From assembly GCF_000407185.1 (NCBI RefSeq), contig NZ_KE136482.1, positions 620,001 through 684,000 of the forward strand: DNA of 64,000 bases, read 5' to 3'. The DNA comes from Enterococcus malodoratus ATCC 43197. Its GTDB lineage: Bacteria > Bacillota > Bacilli > Lactobacillales > Enterococcaceae. Positions within the stretch are counted from its first letter, which is position 1. Each line of letters opens with the position of its first letter. Below the pieces are notes generated by a model, which saw nothing but the letters and a program-made list of their open reading frames with translations, was not told the origin of the DNA and did no database searches. The translations under genes were made by a program, and so were the position numbers. Of the stretch, positions 1 to 9,800 are shown piece by piece.

Positions 1-682
1 TGATCGCCACTTGACTGGCTACCGGTCCTAAGTAAAGCCAAAGATTCTTTCCTTCAAGACCTTGATAAGCAACCCCTGAATTGAAGGATTGGACTGTTCC
101 TTGCGAAACCAATAGAATGGCAAAAACAAATGCCAGCGGCAATAAAACATAAACCAAGCCGCGAGTTAAATCCTGCCAGAAATTGCCAAGGGCTTTCTTT
201 TTCACTTGCGACAATCCGCGGAGTAAAGCGACTAAGACAGAAAGTCCTACACCTGCTGAAACAAAGTTTTGAACAGTTAAGCCAAACATTTGTGAGGCAT
301 TCGATAACGTTGTCTCACCGGCATAGGCCTGCCAGTTAGTATTCGTTACAAAGCTAACCGCCGTATTCAAGGCTAAGGACAGTGATAAATTTTTCACCGC
401 AGCACCTCCTGGCAGCCAATGTTGTGTCATTAAAATAATAATCAACAATACCATAGAAGAGCAGCTCAGTAAGATGACATTTAAGGCATATCGTTTAGCC
501 GACATTTCTTTCTTGCTGATTGGGCCAATTACTTTATAGAAAAATTTTTCCAGCGGTTGCAAAAAACGTACACCCCTTGGAGTATTTCCCTGCATAATTT
601 CTTTGATATACCAGCCTAATGGCAGCGCCAATACTAATAAAATAAACAAGAAAAATAATCCTTGATAGATAACACTGCTCAT
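1..682 (-). CDS. kdpA: Potassium-transporting ATPase subunit A (KdpA), partial
   Basis: KdpA is the K+-binding, channel-like membrane subunit of the high-affinity KdpFABC pump. The frame starts with ATG at 682 and runs off the left window edge, so only about 227 N-terminal residues of the usual roughly 560 are present. Visible family features are the N-terminal helix followed by a conserved PRGVRFLQPLE-like segment, several membrane helices, and the selectivity-filter motif SFVTNTNWQAY near residue 117. The ATG overlaps the stop of kdpF, so the two are probably translationally coupled. kdpB and kdpC should lie to the left, outside the window. The family call is firm; completeness cannot be judged. 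Confidence 0.95.
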   Translation of the reverse strand, partial: MSSVIYQGLFFLFILLVLALPLGWYIKEIMQGNTPRGVRFLQPLEKFFYKVIGPISKKEMSAKRYALNVILLSCSSMVLLIIILMTQHWLPGGAAVKNLSLSLALNTAVSFVTNTNWQAYAGETTLSNASQMFGLTVQNFVSAGVGLSVLVALLRGLSQVKKKALGNFWQDLTRGLVYVLLPLAFVFAILLVSQGTVQSFNSGVAYQGLEGKNLWLYLGPVASQVAI

Positions 683-759
683 AATTCTTCCCCCTTAAAT
701 AAAAACCAGAAAAGATAGATCATTACTAAGATCCCGATAATTCCCAAAATAATCGTCAT
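679..759 (-). CDS. kdpF: KdpF small membrane subunit, 26 aa
   Basis: This very short frame encodes a 26-residue peptide that is almost entirely one hydrophobic helix and ends in a charged KGEEL tail. That size and the position immediately before kdpA are typical of KdpF, which stabilises the KdpABC complex in the membrane. A strong Shine-Dalgarno (AAGGAGAG) lies a few bases before the ATG at 759. Its TGA stop overlaps the kdpA ATG. Identification rests on position and hydrophobicity, because KdpF has little sequence conservation. Confidence 0.85.
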   Translation of the reverse strand: MTIILGIIGILVMIYLFWFLFKGEEL

Positions 760-834
760 TTCATTTCTCTCCTTTTTTCAAACCGGATATCAAAAAAGCG
801 ATCCAGTATCCTTTACTCTGTAAGCATAAAAAAA

Positions 835-894
835 AAGACCTAAAGATAGTGTGAATCTTGCGATCATTTCTTTACACTATCTTTATATGGTCTT
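835..894 (-). terminator. Intrinsic terminator between the oxidase gene and kdp
   Basis: A long imperfect hairpin has arms containing AAAGATAGTGT and ACACTATCTTT, extended by AAGACC/GGTCTT. On the minus strand it is followed by a run of T. It lies directly after the stop of the gene at 908 and so separates that gene from kdpF. The region 760-834 between it and kdpF probably carries the kdp promoter, but I see no convincing -35/-10 pair. Confidence 0.8.
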
Positions 895-907
895 TTAATT
901 TGATGGT

Positions 908-1312
908 TCAAAAAGGAGTCACTTGGAAATTTTGATAAAACTCTCCATGAGCGAAAGTAAACTTAAGCACTGTAAAATCCGATAATCCGCCGCCCTTCTC
1001 GTAATAAATTTGATAGTCCTCCTTCCAAAACGCAATCTTCTCACTTTCCTGCGATAATACCTGCATCTCTCCAATCAAGGTAATTCCTGTAAAAGTTGCG
1101 GCATCATAAAAATATAAGCAAGCTTTGGGATTATCTAAGAACTGCCGAACCTTATTTGAAGTGGTATTAGTATGAAGATATAAATAATTTTGATCAATTT
1201 TTATCGGTCTCAGCATCGCACGAATCATTGGATATCCCTCATCTGTGATTGACCCTAGAAAACATAGCTCCTGTTGTTCCACCAACTCAATCAATTCCTT
1301 TTCAAAACTCAT
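908..1312 (-). CDS. Pyridoxamine 5'-phosphate oxidase-fold protein
   Basis: A 134-residue protein of the split-barrel, FMN-binding PNPOx-like family (general stress protein 26 type). It has the usual layout: an N-terminal helix, then a CFLGSITDEGYPMIRAM strand pair, then the NKVRQFLDNPKACLYFYD segment that in this family contacts flavin or cofactor. Members reduce or oxidise small substrates with flavin or F420, or simply bind flavin; the substrate cannot be told from sequence. It is a single-gene unit followed by its own terminator. Family membership is clear, the reaction is unknown. Confidence 0.8.
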   Translation of the reverse strand: MSFEKELIELVEQQELCFLGSITDEGYPMIRAMLRPIKIDQNYLYLHTNTTSNKVRQFLDNPKACLYFYDAATFTGITLIGEMQVLSQESEKIAFWKEDYQIYYEKGGGLSDFTVLKFTFAHGEFYQNFQVTPF

Positions 1313-1377
1313 ATTATCACCTGTCCTTTTGTCCAGTATTTCAAACTATAAACGACATTACAATCATGAATATTATC

Positions 1378-1411
1378 AAAAAAAAACACGCCAGCCGTAA
1401 TGACTGACATG
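1378..1411 (-). terminator. Intrinsic terminator after the MFS gene
   Basis: On the minus strand a 10-bp stem with several G-T pairs (CATGTCAGTC with GGCTGGCGTG) is followed by a tract of nine T residues. It lies just past the stop of the MFS gene at 1420. Confidence 0.7.
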
Positions 1412-1419
1412 CTTCCTGT

Positions 1420-2664
1420 TTAATCCTTGACTGTGTGAACGTCGCTTTCTTTGGTTTCTTTAAACATCATGAAGCAGACGCCAGAAATGATGAGAACTAA
1501 AAGACTAATGAAAAGCAATGGCATGAAAACGGTGGTGGTAGTATTTCTGAACAAAAGGCCCATCAATAATTGACCTAACGGCACCGCACATTGAGCGACC
1601 GCAATAATCGTTGCCATGACTTTACCAAGGTTTTCTTTCGGCGTAATTCGCTGAACGAGCGAGATCAAATAGATAGAGATTGCACTTAACATCATTCCAA
1701 TGATGATCTCCATGACGATTATTACCATAAACCCTACACCTGCGCTGGTTGTACTTAATAAAATGTTCATAATCAGCAATAGAATCCCTGAGTAGGTGAA
1801 CACGCGATAAAAATTACTGAATTTCAAATTCTTGGTTAATGGGCCGGCCAAAACGGCTCCCACGATACTGGATAAGCTGAAGACACCCATTCCTATCCCG
1901 TACATCGTGTCATTCACTTGCAGTATCATCCGAAGAATTACCGGTAATCCAACAATAAAGAAAGAAGTCATTACAAAGTTGATCGCCGCCGCAATGACAA
2001 TTGATTTAAAGATAACTTGGTTGTTTTTTACCTCTTTAAAACCATCTTTCAAGTCAGCCGTTAAAATCTGCATAACTGTTCCTGGTGTCTTTTCGCGTTT
2101 TACAAACGGAATCTTCAAGAAGCTTTCGATGATCGCTGCAACTACGAAAAAGACAATACTGCTGGCCACCAGCATTTTTGCACCCATTAGTCCATAGAAG
2201 ATTCCGCCTATGATCGGAGCAACAACATTTGATAATTGCAGGATTCCATTTGATATCCCATTGATTTTTTCCAGTTGATCTTCTTCCACCAACAAAGGAA
2301 TACTGGCTCCGACTACGGGTGTATCAAAGCTGCCAACAATTGCTAAAACGAAAATCAAAATGCCGATACCAAGTACTGATTCAGAAGTCCCCACTACTAA
2401 AAACAGTAATACGGCAATAATTGCATTGGCTACATCCATCAAAACCATTAAAATTTTCCGATCAAAACGATCGGCGATTGCACCGCCAATCGGCGCAAAT
2501 AATACTGGAATACTAGAAATTGCTAAAACAGTCGCAAATATATCTGCTCTGCCTGTTACATCCAAAACAAACAAAGACAATGCAAATCGTAATATAGCCC
2601 CGCCAAACACTGAAATAAATTGCCCCAACATCAAATAGATAATATTTTTTCGATTCCCTTTCAC
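1420..2664 (-). CDS. MFS efflux transporter (MFS_3 / macrolide-exporter type)
   Basis: A 414-residue integral membrane protein with about 12 hydrophobic segments. The loop between helices 2 and 3 carries the motif A-like GGAIADRFDRK, which marks the major facilitator superfamily. The N-terminal layout (LMLGQFISVFGGAI, then FALSLFVLDVTG) resembles the drug-exporter subgroup that includes MefA-like and EntS-like proteins. Substrate is unknown; calling it an antibiotic-resistance gene would go beyond the evidence. It stands alone with its own terminator. Confidence 0.85.
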   Translation of the reverse strand: MKGNRKNIIYLMLGQFISVFGGAILRFALSLFVLDVTGRADIFATVLAISSIPVLFAPIGGAIADRFDRKILMVLMDVANAIIAVLLFLVVGTSESVLGIGILIFVLAIVGSFDTPVVGASIPLLVEEDQLEKINGISNGILQLSNVVAPIIGGIFYGLMGAKMLVASSIVFFVVAAIIESFLKIPFVKREKTPGTVMQILTADLKDGFKEVKNNQVIFKSIVIAAAINFVMTSFFIVGLPVILRMILQVNDTMYGIGMGVFSLSSIVGAVLAGPLTKNLKFSNFYRVFTYSGILLLIMNILLSTTSAGVGFMVIIVMEIIIGMMLSAISIYLISLVQRITPKENLGKVMATIIAVAQCAVPLGQLLMGLLFRNTTTTVFMPLLFISLLVLIISGVCFMMFKETKESDVHTVKD

Positions 2665-2782
2665 ACTCTTTCCTACTTTCTTTTAATTGATACGTTTATC
2701 TTAACGAATTCTTAATATTAGAGCATCAGCCTTAAGTCTCATTATTCTCTAACACTTTAGCATAGCTTTACTCCATTTTTTA

Positions 2783-3553
2783 CTAAGAAATCAACCCATG
2801 ATGTTTGAGTCCTTCCACCACACCATTATTCGTTTTTGCCACATAACTTGCGCACGACTTCAATTGTTCTGTTCCATGCCGCATCGCGATACCGTGATCG
2901 ACCAACTGAAACATGCTCAGGTCATTGTTCTGATCACCAAAGGCATACGTTTCAAGTTCGGAACCAGCCATCGATTTCAAAAGCTTTTGAATCGCTGTCC
3001 CCTTCGAAACATTTTTAGGCAAGACATCAATGGCCAATGGAGCAAAACGAACAGTATCTGCTACAGCCGCCAGTTCACCACTTATCCTCTCTTCTAACTC
3101 AGTATTAAGATACAGATTCATAAAACTAACCGGATTCGTTTGATAAAAGTCCGCCGCAATCGGCACATCATGAATTCCCATGTAGGTCACATGTTCCTTC
3201 ACTACTTTTGAAAGATTTGTTACCGCGAAACCTTGCTGATTGAAGAAACCGGCCGAAAGTTTATTCTTGTTCGCAATGTTTAAAATTGTCTCGATTTCGT
3301 TATTAGAAAACCTTGCATTCAAAATGGTTTTACCCGCAAACTGAACATAGCAGCCATTGGATAGAACAAAATGCTCCGCTTCTAATAATGCCAATAACTC
3401 TTCCACTTCATAAAAACTGCGTCCAGTCGCGATAATCGGCAGGACTTCATTTTCTTTTAACTCTCTAAAGGCCGCAATTGTTTCTTCCTCCACCTGCAAA
3501 CTCCCGCCTGAACACAACGTCCCATCCAAATCAAAAAACGCCAATTTCTTCAT
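2783..3553 (-). CDS. Cof-type HAD-IIB phosphatase
   Basis: A 256-residue cytoplasmic haloacid dehalogenase-superfamily hydrolase. Motif I is FDLDGTL near residue 8 (nucleophile and acid Asp), motif II lies in PIIATGRS, and motif IV is FGDQNNDLSMF. The large mid-protein cap is of the Cof/YbiV type, whose members dephosphorylate sugar phosphates, nucleotides or cofactors such as FMN and PLP. I placed the start at the ATG at 3553, because GGAAGG sits about nine bases before it and an upstream ATG overlaps that site. The gene follows a structured leader that looks like a ykkC-class riboswitch with a terminator, so it is probably controlled by ligand-dependent attenuation. The substrate is not known. 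Confidence 0.88.
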   Translation of the reverse strand: MKKLAFFDLDGTLCSGGSLQVEEETIAAFRELKENEVLPIIATGRSFYEVEELLALLEAEHFVLSNGCYVQFAGKTILNARFSNNEIETILNIANKNKLSAGFFNQQGFAVTNLSKVVKEHVTYMGIHDVPIAADFYQTNPVSFMNLYLNTELEERISGELAAVADTVRFAPLAIDVLPKNVSKGTAIQKLLKSMAGSELETYAFGDQNNDLSMFQLVDHGIAMRHGTEQLKSCASYVAKTNNGVVEGLKHHGLIS

Positions 3554-3619
3554 AAATACCATCCTTCCAAAATTTGAGTTGAATTTATTTAAAATGCACG
3601 AACGTTTCTCTGAGTACAC

Positions 3620-3770
3620 AAAAAAAGGAAAGTCAGTGCATCACAAATACACTGAACCTTTCCCCTCGGATCTTTTCTATCATTAGGTGCCTTTTACATA
3701 CGGTAAAAGATGAAGCCCTCGGTCGCAGTCCTCGTTTGAGCGGAACCCTAGCTCCAGTTTTCCAGTTCGA
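3620..3770 (-). promoter_or_regulatory. ykkC-class riboswitch candidate with attenuator
   Basis: Read on the minus strand, this leader contains the ykkC core: CTAGGGTTCCG (3741-3751), a small CTC/GAG hairpin, then GGACTG and GACCGAGG (to 3717). Further 3' there is a hairpin with arms TTTTAC/GTAAAA and a conserved-looking GAAAAGATC stretch. It ends in a terminator (3620-3663) with paired GGAAAG/CTTTCC and CAGTG/CACTG arms and a T7 tail. The aptamer's 3' edge overlaps the terminator's 5' arm, as expected for transcriptional control. ykkC-class RNAs include guanidine-I, ppGpp, PRPP and nucleoside-diphosphate sensors; I cannot assign the subtype. The regulated gene is the HAD phosphatase. Confidence 0.65.
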
Positions 3771-3775
3771 AATCA

Positions 3776-3805
3776 ATCATACCATGTCTTATTTATAGGT
3801 GGCAA
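3776..3805 (-). promoter_or_regulatory. Promoter of the riboswitch-HAD unit
   Basis: On the minus strand TTGCCA (3805-3800) and TATGAT (3781-3776) are separated by 18 bases. Transcription would begin just before the first ykkC core bases, which supports the leader assignment. Confidence 0.6.
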
Positions 3806-3808
3806 TCG

Positions 3809-3847
3809 CAAAAAAGATCCAAGCAACAGAATCATTGCTTGGATCTT
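3809..3847 (-). terminator. Terminator of the adhesin gene
   Basis: A perfect 13-bp stem (AAGATCCAAGCAA with its complement) has an 8-base loop and a T tract on the minus strand, six bases past the stop at 3854. Confidence 0.92.
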
Positions 3848-3853
3848 GGCTGA

Positions 3854-6800
3854 TTATTTATTTTTTCTTCTAAAGTAGATTGTTCCAGCAATAACAATTG
3901 CGGCGATTCCAACTACTATTAACCACGAATTACGCGTATCATTGGTTTTCGGGTAACTTCCTGTTTGTGTTCCCGAAGCAGTTTTTGAATCACTTGAATG
4001 ATTCGATGACGTCGGTGTTTTTGGAATCTCTTGATTCACGACTTTTCCGGCATCAACGATAGCGGGTTTATTTTCTTTTGAAGAGTCGATAGTAAATTTA
4101 CGTTTTTCTTTATTGATCGTATAGCCTGTTGGAGCCTTGGTTTCTGTAAAGTAATACTCGCCTGGCGAAAGCTTATTCACCACAATCTGACCAGATTTAT
4201 CAGAAGTGTACTCTCCGACTTGCTTACCGTCTGCATGATATAAATTGAAGACCGCATCGGCCAATGCTTTATCAGCTTGCGAAACTTTTTGTAATTTCAC
4301 AGAACCTTGATAGTTGATAAAATCAGCTAGCGTGATCGTCTCAGGTTTTCCTGAAGCCTTCGCTGAAACTGTAAAGTCCACGACCTTTTTATTCAACAAA
4401 TAGTTATTCGGCGCTTTATTTTCAATTAATTGATAGCTGCCAGGAATTAATCCAGTCGCAAAGATCTTTCCATCTTTGTCTGAGACAAGCTTCTCAGTTT
4501 CTTCTCCTGCTGAATTAAAAACTGTTTGAACATTGCCTTTTTTATCCTGAATTTCGAATTCGGCACCCTTCAAGGCTTTGCCGTCTTCATTTTTCTTAGT
4601 AACAGTCACAGAACCTTTATAGTTTAGGAAGTCTCCTAAGTTCACTTTATCAGGTTTACCTACTTGTCCAGTGATATCAAATGGATGAGGTTTCGTGTCT
4701 AAGATGTAACCCTTAGGTGCTTTGGTTTCAACTAGTACATAATGACCTTCTTTTAAACCTTGGAAGTAGATCTCCCCTTTTTCATCGGTAGTGATTGTGT
4801 CGATTTTTTTACTGTCACGATTTTTAACCGAAATTGGATTTCCTATTGGTTTATCCTGATCATCCGCCTCATAAACTTGATATTCAGCACCCTTCAAGGC
4901 TTCCTTATTTTCATTAACTTTACGACCGATAACGCCGGATTCATAATTTTCAAAATTCATATTATCAATATTAGGATCATGATCATCGTTTTCATTCACC
5001 ACAAAATAGATCGGCTGTTTATTAATAATGTAGCCTGGTGCGGCTTTGGTTTCGACTAGTTTATATTCACCTGCACCTAGACCAGTTAGATTTAAGACTC
5101 CATCTTCAGGTGCTGTGATCTCTCTAACTTTTTGTTCCTCACCGTCTTTGATTTGATAAAGGTCGAATTCCGTTCCCGCAATCGAGCCGCCGTCTCCGAC
5201 TTTTGTGATTTGAGCTTTTCCACGGAAGTTTTGGAAATCACCCAATTCTGCGATTCTTGGATCTCCATTCGCATGATCCGTTATTTCGATTTTGATCAAA
5301 GCCGGATTGATAACATAATCCGTTCCTTCTGTAACTTTCGGAGCCTTAGTTTCTTGATAATAGTAGGTCCCCGGTGCTAGATGATCAAAAACGACATGGC
5401 CCTCTTTATCACTAACTGCTTTTTGAATGACTTCTTTTTTGTCCTCTTTAAACAATGTGAATTCCGCTCCATCAAGTCCTTCGCCATCGGTATTTCGCTT
5501 AACGATTTCAAAGGCTCCCTGATAATTGATAAAGTCAGAAAGTTCGATTGTCGGTACTTCACCGTTGTTGGATGCCTTTACGGTGAATGAGATTTTTTTA
5601 TCATTCAATAAATAGTTATCCGGTGCTTTTGTTTCAACAAAAGTGTACTTACCTGGTGCAAGATTGTCGACAGATACTTTTCCTTTTGCACCGGAAACAA
5701 GCGGCTGATCGTTGACTTTCTCCCCCTTCGAATTAAATAAATCGAATTCGGCACCATCTAACGTTTTTCCTTCATTATTTTTCTTAACAAAGCTGACAGA
5801 ACCTTTGTAGTTAGTCAATTCTATCGGTTCGCCATTAGGTTGTGTCGTAACTGTTTTAGGCTTACCATGCGCACTTTCTACTATAGTAAATGGAATTTCT
5901 TTTGTATTAATTACGTAACCATCTGGAGCTTTTGTTTCGACAAAGGTATAATTTCCCGGTGCTAAACCTGAGACGGAAACTTTTCCTTTTTCATCAGAAA
6001 CAAGCGGCTGGTCATTGACCTTTTTACCTGTAGAGTCGTGAACATCAAACTCCGCTCCAGCTAATGGATTTCCATCGCTGTCTTTTTTGATTAATTCTGC
6101 TTTTCCTTGATAATTTTTATATTTCACATGAATTGTTGGTACTTGATGATCACTATTCCGATAAACAAAGAACAGAACAGGATTTGTATTTAATACATAA
6201 CCCGTTGGCGCTTCAATTTCAGTCAATCGATACGCGCCAACTGGCAGGCTCTCAATTTCCAGAATCCCCTCGCTATTTAGTCGATCAGGGTTCAACGCAA
6301 CTGGTTCCCACAAAGCATGGCTAGGAGAAAGATTACTGAAACGCTCTAATTTGAAACGCGCTCCTAGTTTTATCTCGTCATTAAACTTGATAGGATTTCC
6401 GGCTTCATCTGTTTTTTGTAAAATCACCTTATTGCGTTCATTCGGAATCGTCAAAGGTACTGCGTCGGCAGTAGATGTCTTGTCATCGATTGTAATCCGC
6501 TGCCCATTAACTAAATCATCGGAAATAGTGAAGCCTTTCGGAGCTTCCGTCTCGATCAGCAAATATTCTCCATAAGGTAAATTACCAAAGGTTAATTGTC
6601 CCTCTTCATCCACCGTTCCTTCACGTAAAAGCTGAGTTTTAGTCGTATTCCAAAGCTGGAATTTTGCGCCGGCTAATTTTGTTTTTCCGTCAGCTTCAGT
6701 TTTTTGAATCATCAATTTACCTTTTTTACCTGAAGCCGATCCCCCGCTATGATTGATTTCAACGGTGACGTCCTTATCATCTCCACCTGAGATGGTTTGT

Positions 6801-9800
6801 TCATTATCTCCAGTAACAGTGATCTTATTCGAAACAGTATCCTTATTTCCACTTGCCGAAGAAGTAATGTAACTGCGGTATTCCAATTGATACGCCGTGT
6901 GGATCGTATCTGACAGTTTTATCGTTAAGACCTGTTTTCCTGTTTCGTTATCTGTCGTCACTTCAACGGTATAATCCTTGTTCAAAGTTAACGGTTTATC
7001 ATAGTTTGGCGCAACCGTTCCATCTTCAGCAACAGTTGTTTCATACAACTTAATTGACTCATGATCGATGACTTGATTTTCAGAGGGTTCATCCTTGATC
7101 ACTACATGCTCTAGTGTTGATTGAGAAGGATTAATAACTGCTTGCCAATTGACATAATCAGGGTCATTGCTGTCTTGTGCACCTGATTTTTGGACGTATT
7201 TCCCGCCATTTTTTATCCCGACTTCACCAATCACATCACGTTCATCGCCGTTATTTTCATATTGAGCGACATTGGTATATTGGTTAGAGCCTGCAATGAT
7301 TTTTCCTTCAACTGATGTTTCAAATTCAATCAAATAAGTATTGGCAACATTGTCCGGAAAATCAATTTGAAGTGTCTGATCAATGGATGAACTCGGTTCA
7401 ATCACCTTTTTCATCTCATCATTCACAACTTTTTCCGGTTGTTTTTTGACGACCGTTCCGTCATTTTTAACGTCCGCTTCATAGACCTTCACGGAGCCGT
7501 TCACATAATCTTGATTTTCCTTGATTTTATCAATTAATTGCGCATCTTTTAAAATATTGCGGCTATGGTTGACGGCCACAGTCCATGTAATATGCTTCGT
7601 TTGTGCATTATACTTCCCGCTTTTATGTGCATTTAATTGGAATGGATCATCTGGCTTAAAGTCTTTGTCATCATCTGAGGTGTGCTTCCCTCCGCTTTTG
7701 TCTTCCCAATCTGCCCGCATGTTGTTTTTGAAGCGATCTAGGTTTGGATTTGTAGGATCCAGTAAGCTCACATCGAAATTCGTACGGTAATTAATTTCTA
7801 ATTCTGATTCAGTTGGATTGTATTGGTTTTTGAACGTAACCTTGAATCCTGTCTCAAAATTGCCTGATTCATCATTAACTAAGACTAAGTCATAATCTTC
7901 GCCAGGCACCAAGACCTTATTTTTGGTGACATCACGAATTTCAAAATCAGGTTTTAAATCATCTTTCACAGCCATAGATAAACCCGGGGTCGGTGAATAG
8001 GTATCTGTCAGGACCAAATTTTCCATGTAATAATTATTTTTATTGACGTTAATTCTCCAGCCAACTTTTTTATCGGCATAGTCAATATCCGTAATATCCT
8101 TAATCACATTTTGCTGCTGAGCGGTTCCTTTATCACCATCTGTTTGTCCTGTTCCAGTTGTCACGTTATTACTTACTTGAGTAGGGTCTGTAACGATACC
8201 GTTTACTTTTGTTTTGTATTCAACTCGAACGGCCTCGTCAACATCGTGTAAAAATCTGATCACAAACCCTTCGCCATCCGGATTGGGTTCTAAAACATAA
8301 TCTTTGCCTTCTTCTAAAGGTGTCCCCTTTACTTCCTTACCTTTTTCGTCAAAAGTAATCGGGTAAAGTTTGATCGAACCATCAACTAAATCCATATTTT
8401 TACTGATCGTATCTGTAATAACCGCTTGATCTTTAGCGATTTTCTTTTCATTATAATTGTATTTGATTGCCCAGCTGAATTCTTGATTGGTTGGATCGTA
8501 TCCTTCCATATTTTTTTCAACCGGTTTTCCAAAATTATTGGTGACAGTGGCCTTAGCATCCAGACCGTCTTCGTCGTTTTTATCTGTTAATGTGGCGGTA
8601 TTGGTGAAGCTGATCTTGCCGCCTTCTTCTGGTTTAGCTGAATCATTGATATCCGTTTGATAAACTAAACGATAAGCTTTATTGGTTTCTCCAAGAATGG
8701 TCACATTACCATTCTTATCGACGGTATACTCACTAGGGTCCAATTCACGACCGACCTCTTTTACTGTCCCGTCCAAGTTCATCACCAATTCTGTAACCTT
8801 GACTGATTTGTAGTCAATTCCAGAAGGCCATTTTTCAGTAATCGTCGGATCTTCTAGATGATTCATCGATTGGTTAAAATCAACCGTCCATTCAACACTG
8901 CTCGGATTTGGCGTGCGGTCAAAATGACCCTTTTTATCAATCGATTGCTCTGTGTCTGGTCGAATCTCCACATTGACTGGCGGTAAATCATCTTCCACCG
9001 GATAATGAATCGTAATGTCGCCAGGACCTTCTATATGGTCTTTACGAAATTCTGTGTCAAAGAAAAAATACCCTTCGATATCACTTTGGTTTTTAACCTC
9101 TTCGGTGAATTCAAAGCGAATATTTCCTTCTTCGTCAATCGTATATTTCGCATATACTTCTCCAGCTTCATTTTTCAGTTCTCCGCTTAACGGTTGTTTA
9201 GGTTTTAATTCCCCTGGCAATTTGAAATCAAAATAATCTCCCGGCTCAATCTGCTGGCGAACATCTTCCGGAATACTCCATGTATAAGAAATTCGTACAT
9301 TCGTATCAGCCGTTACCGGTGGTTCGGCAACATTGCCGTTCTCGTCCAGATAGACAATATTCGACCCCGTAATGATCGTGCCTGTACCGTTGGGGAAATA
9401 CTCGCGAATATCAGTTGGTCCTTCTGCACGTTGCACTGCTTTTTTATCAGTCGATTCCTTCTGAGTTTCACTCGTCTTAGACTCTTCTGTTGAATTCACT
9501 GCTTCACTATTTTTTTCTGACTCAGTCGAACTCTCCGTACTTGCTTCTTCACTCGCAGATGTTTGCTCAGTTTCGCTTTGCGGGGATTCTGTTTGTTCTG
9601 TCGAATCTGGCTCACTAATTTCAAAAGTATAGGAAAGTTTTTGTTGTTCGTAGGTTACATCAACTGACGGTACCTTAGTTGTATCCGCTAAAGTTAGATG
9701 AATGACTCCCTCACCACTTTTCGTTAACGGGACCGTGAGAATCTGACGATTTTTAACTTCTAATTTTGTTGACTGTCCATCTTGTTCAAAAATGGCTTCT

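Noticed and set aside
1832-2197. Plus-strand frame of 121 codons inside the MFS gene
   Set aside because: It is the antisense shadow of a clearly coding membrane protein and has no RBS.
1420-2664. Macrolide-resistance gene mef
   Set aside because: Only general family resemblance is visible; nothing in the sequence supports a specific drug.
3854-6720. Repeated DNA in the adhesin as a CRISPR or tandem-repeat array
   Set aside because: The periodicity of about 225-300 bases is protein-level SpaA domain repetition; DNA identity between units is low.
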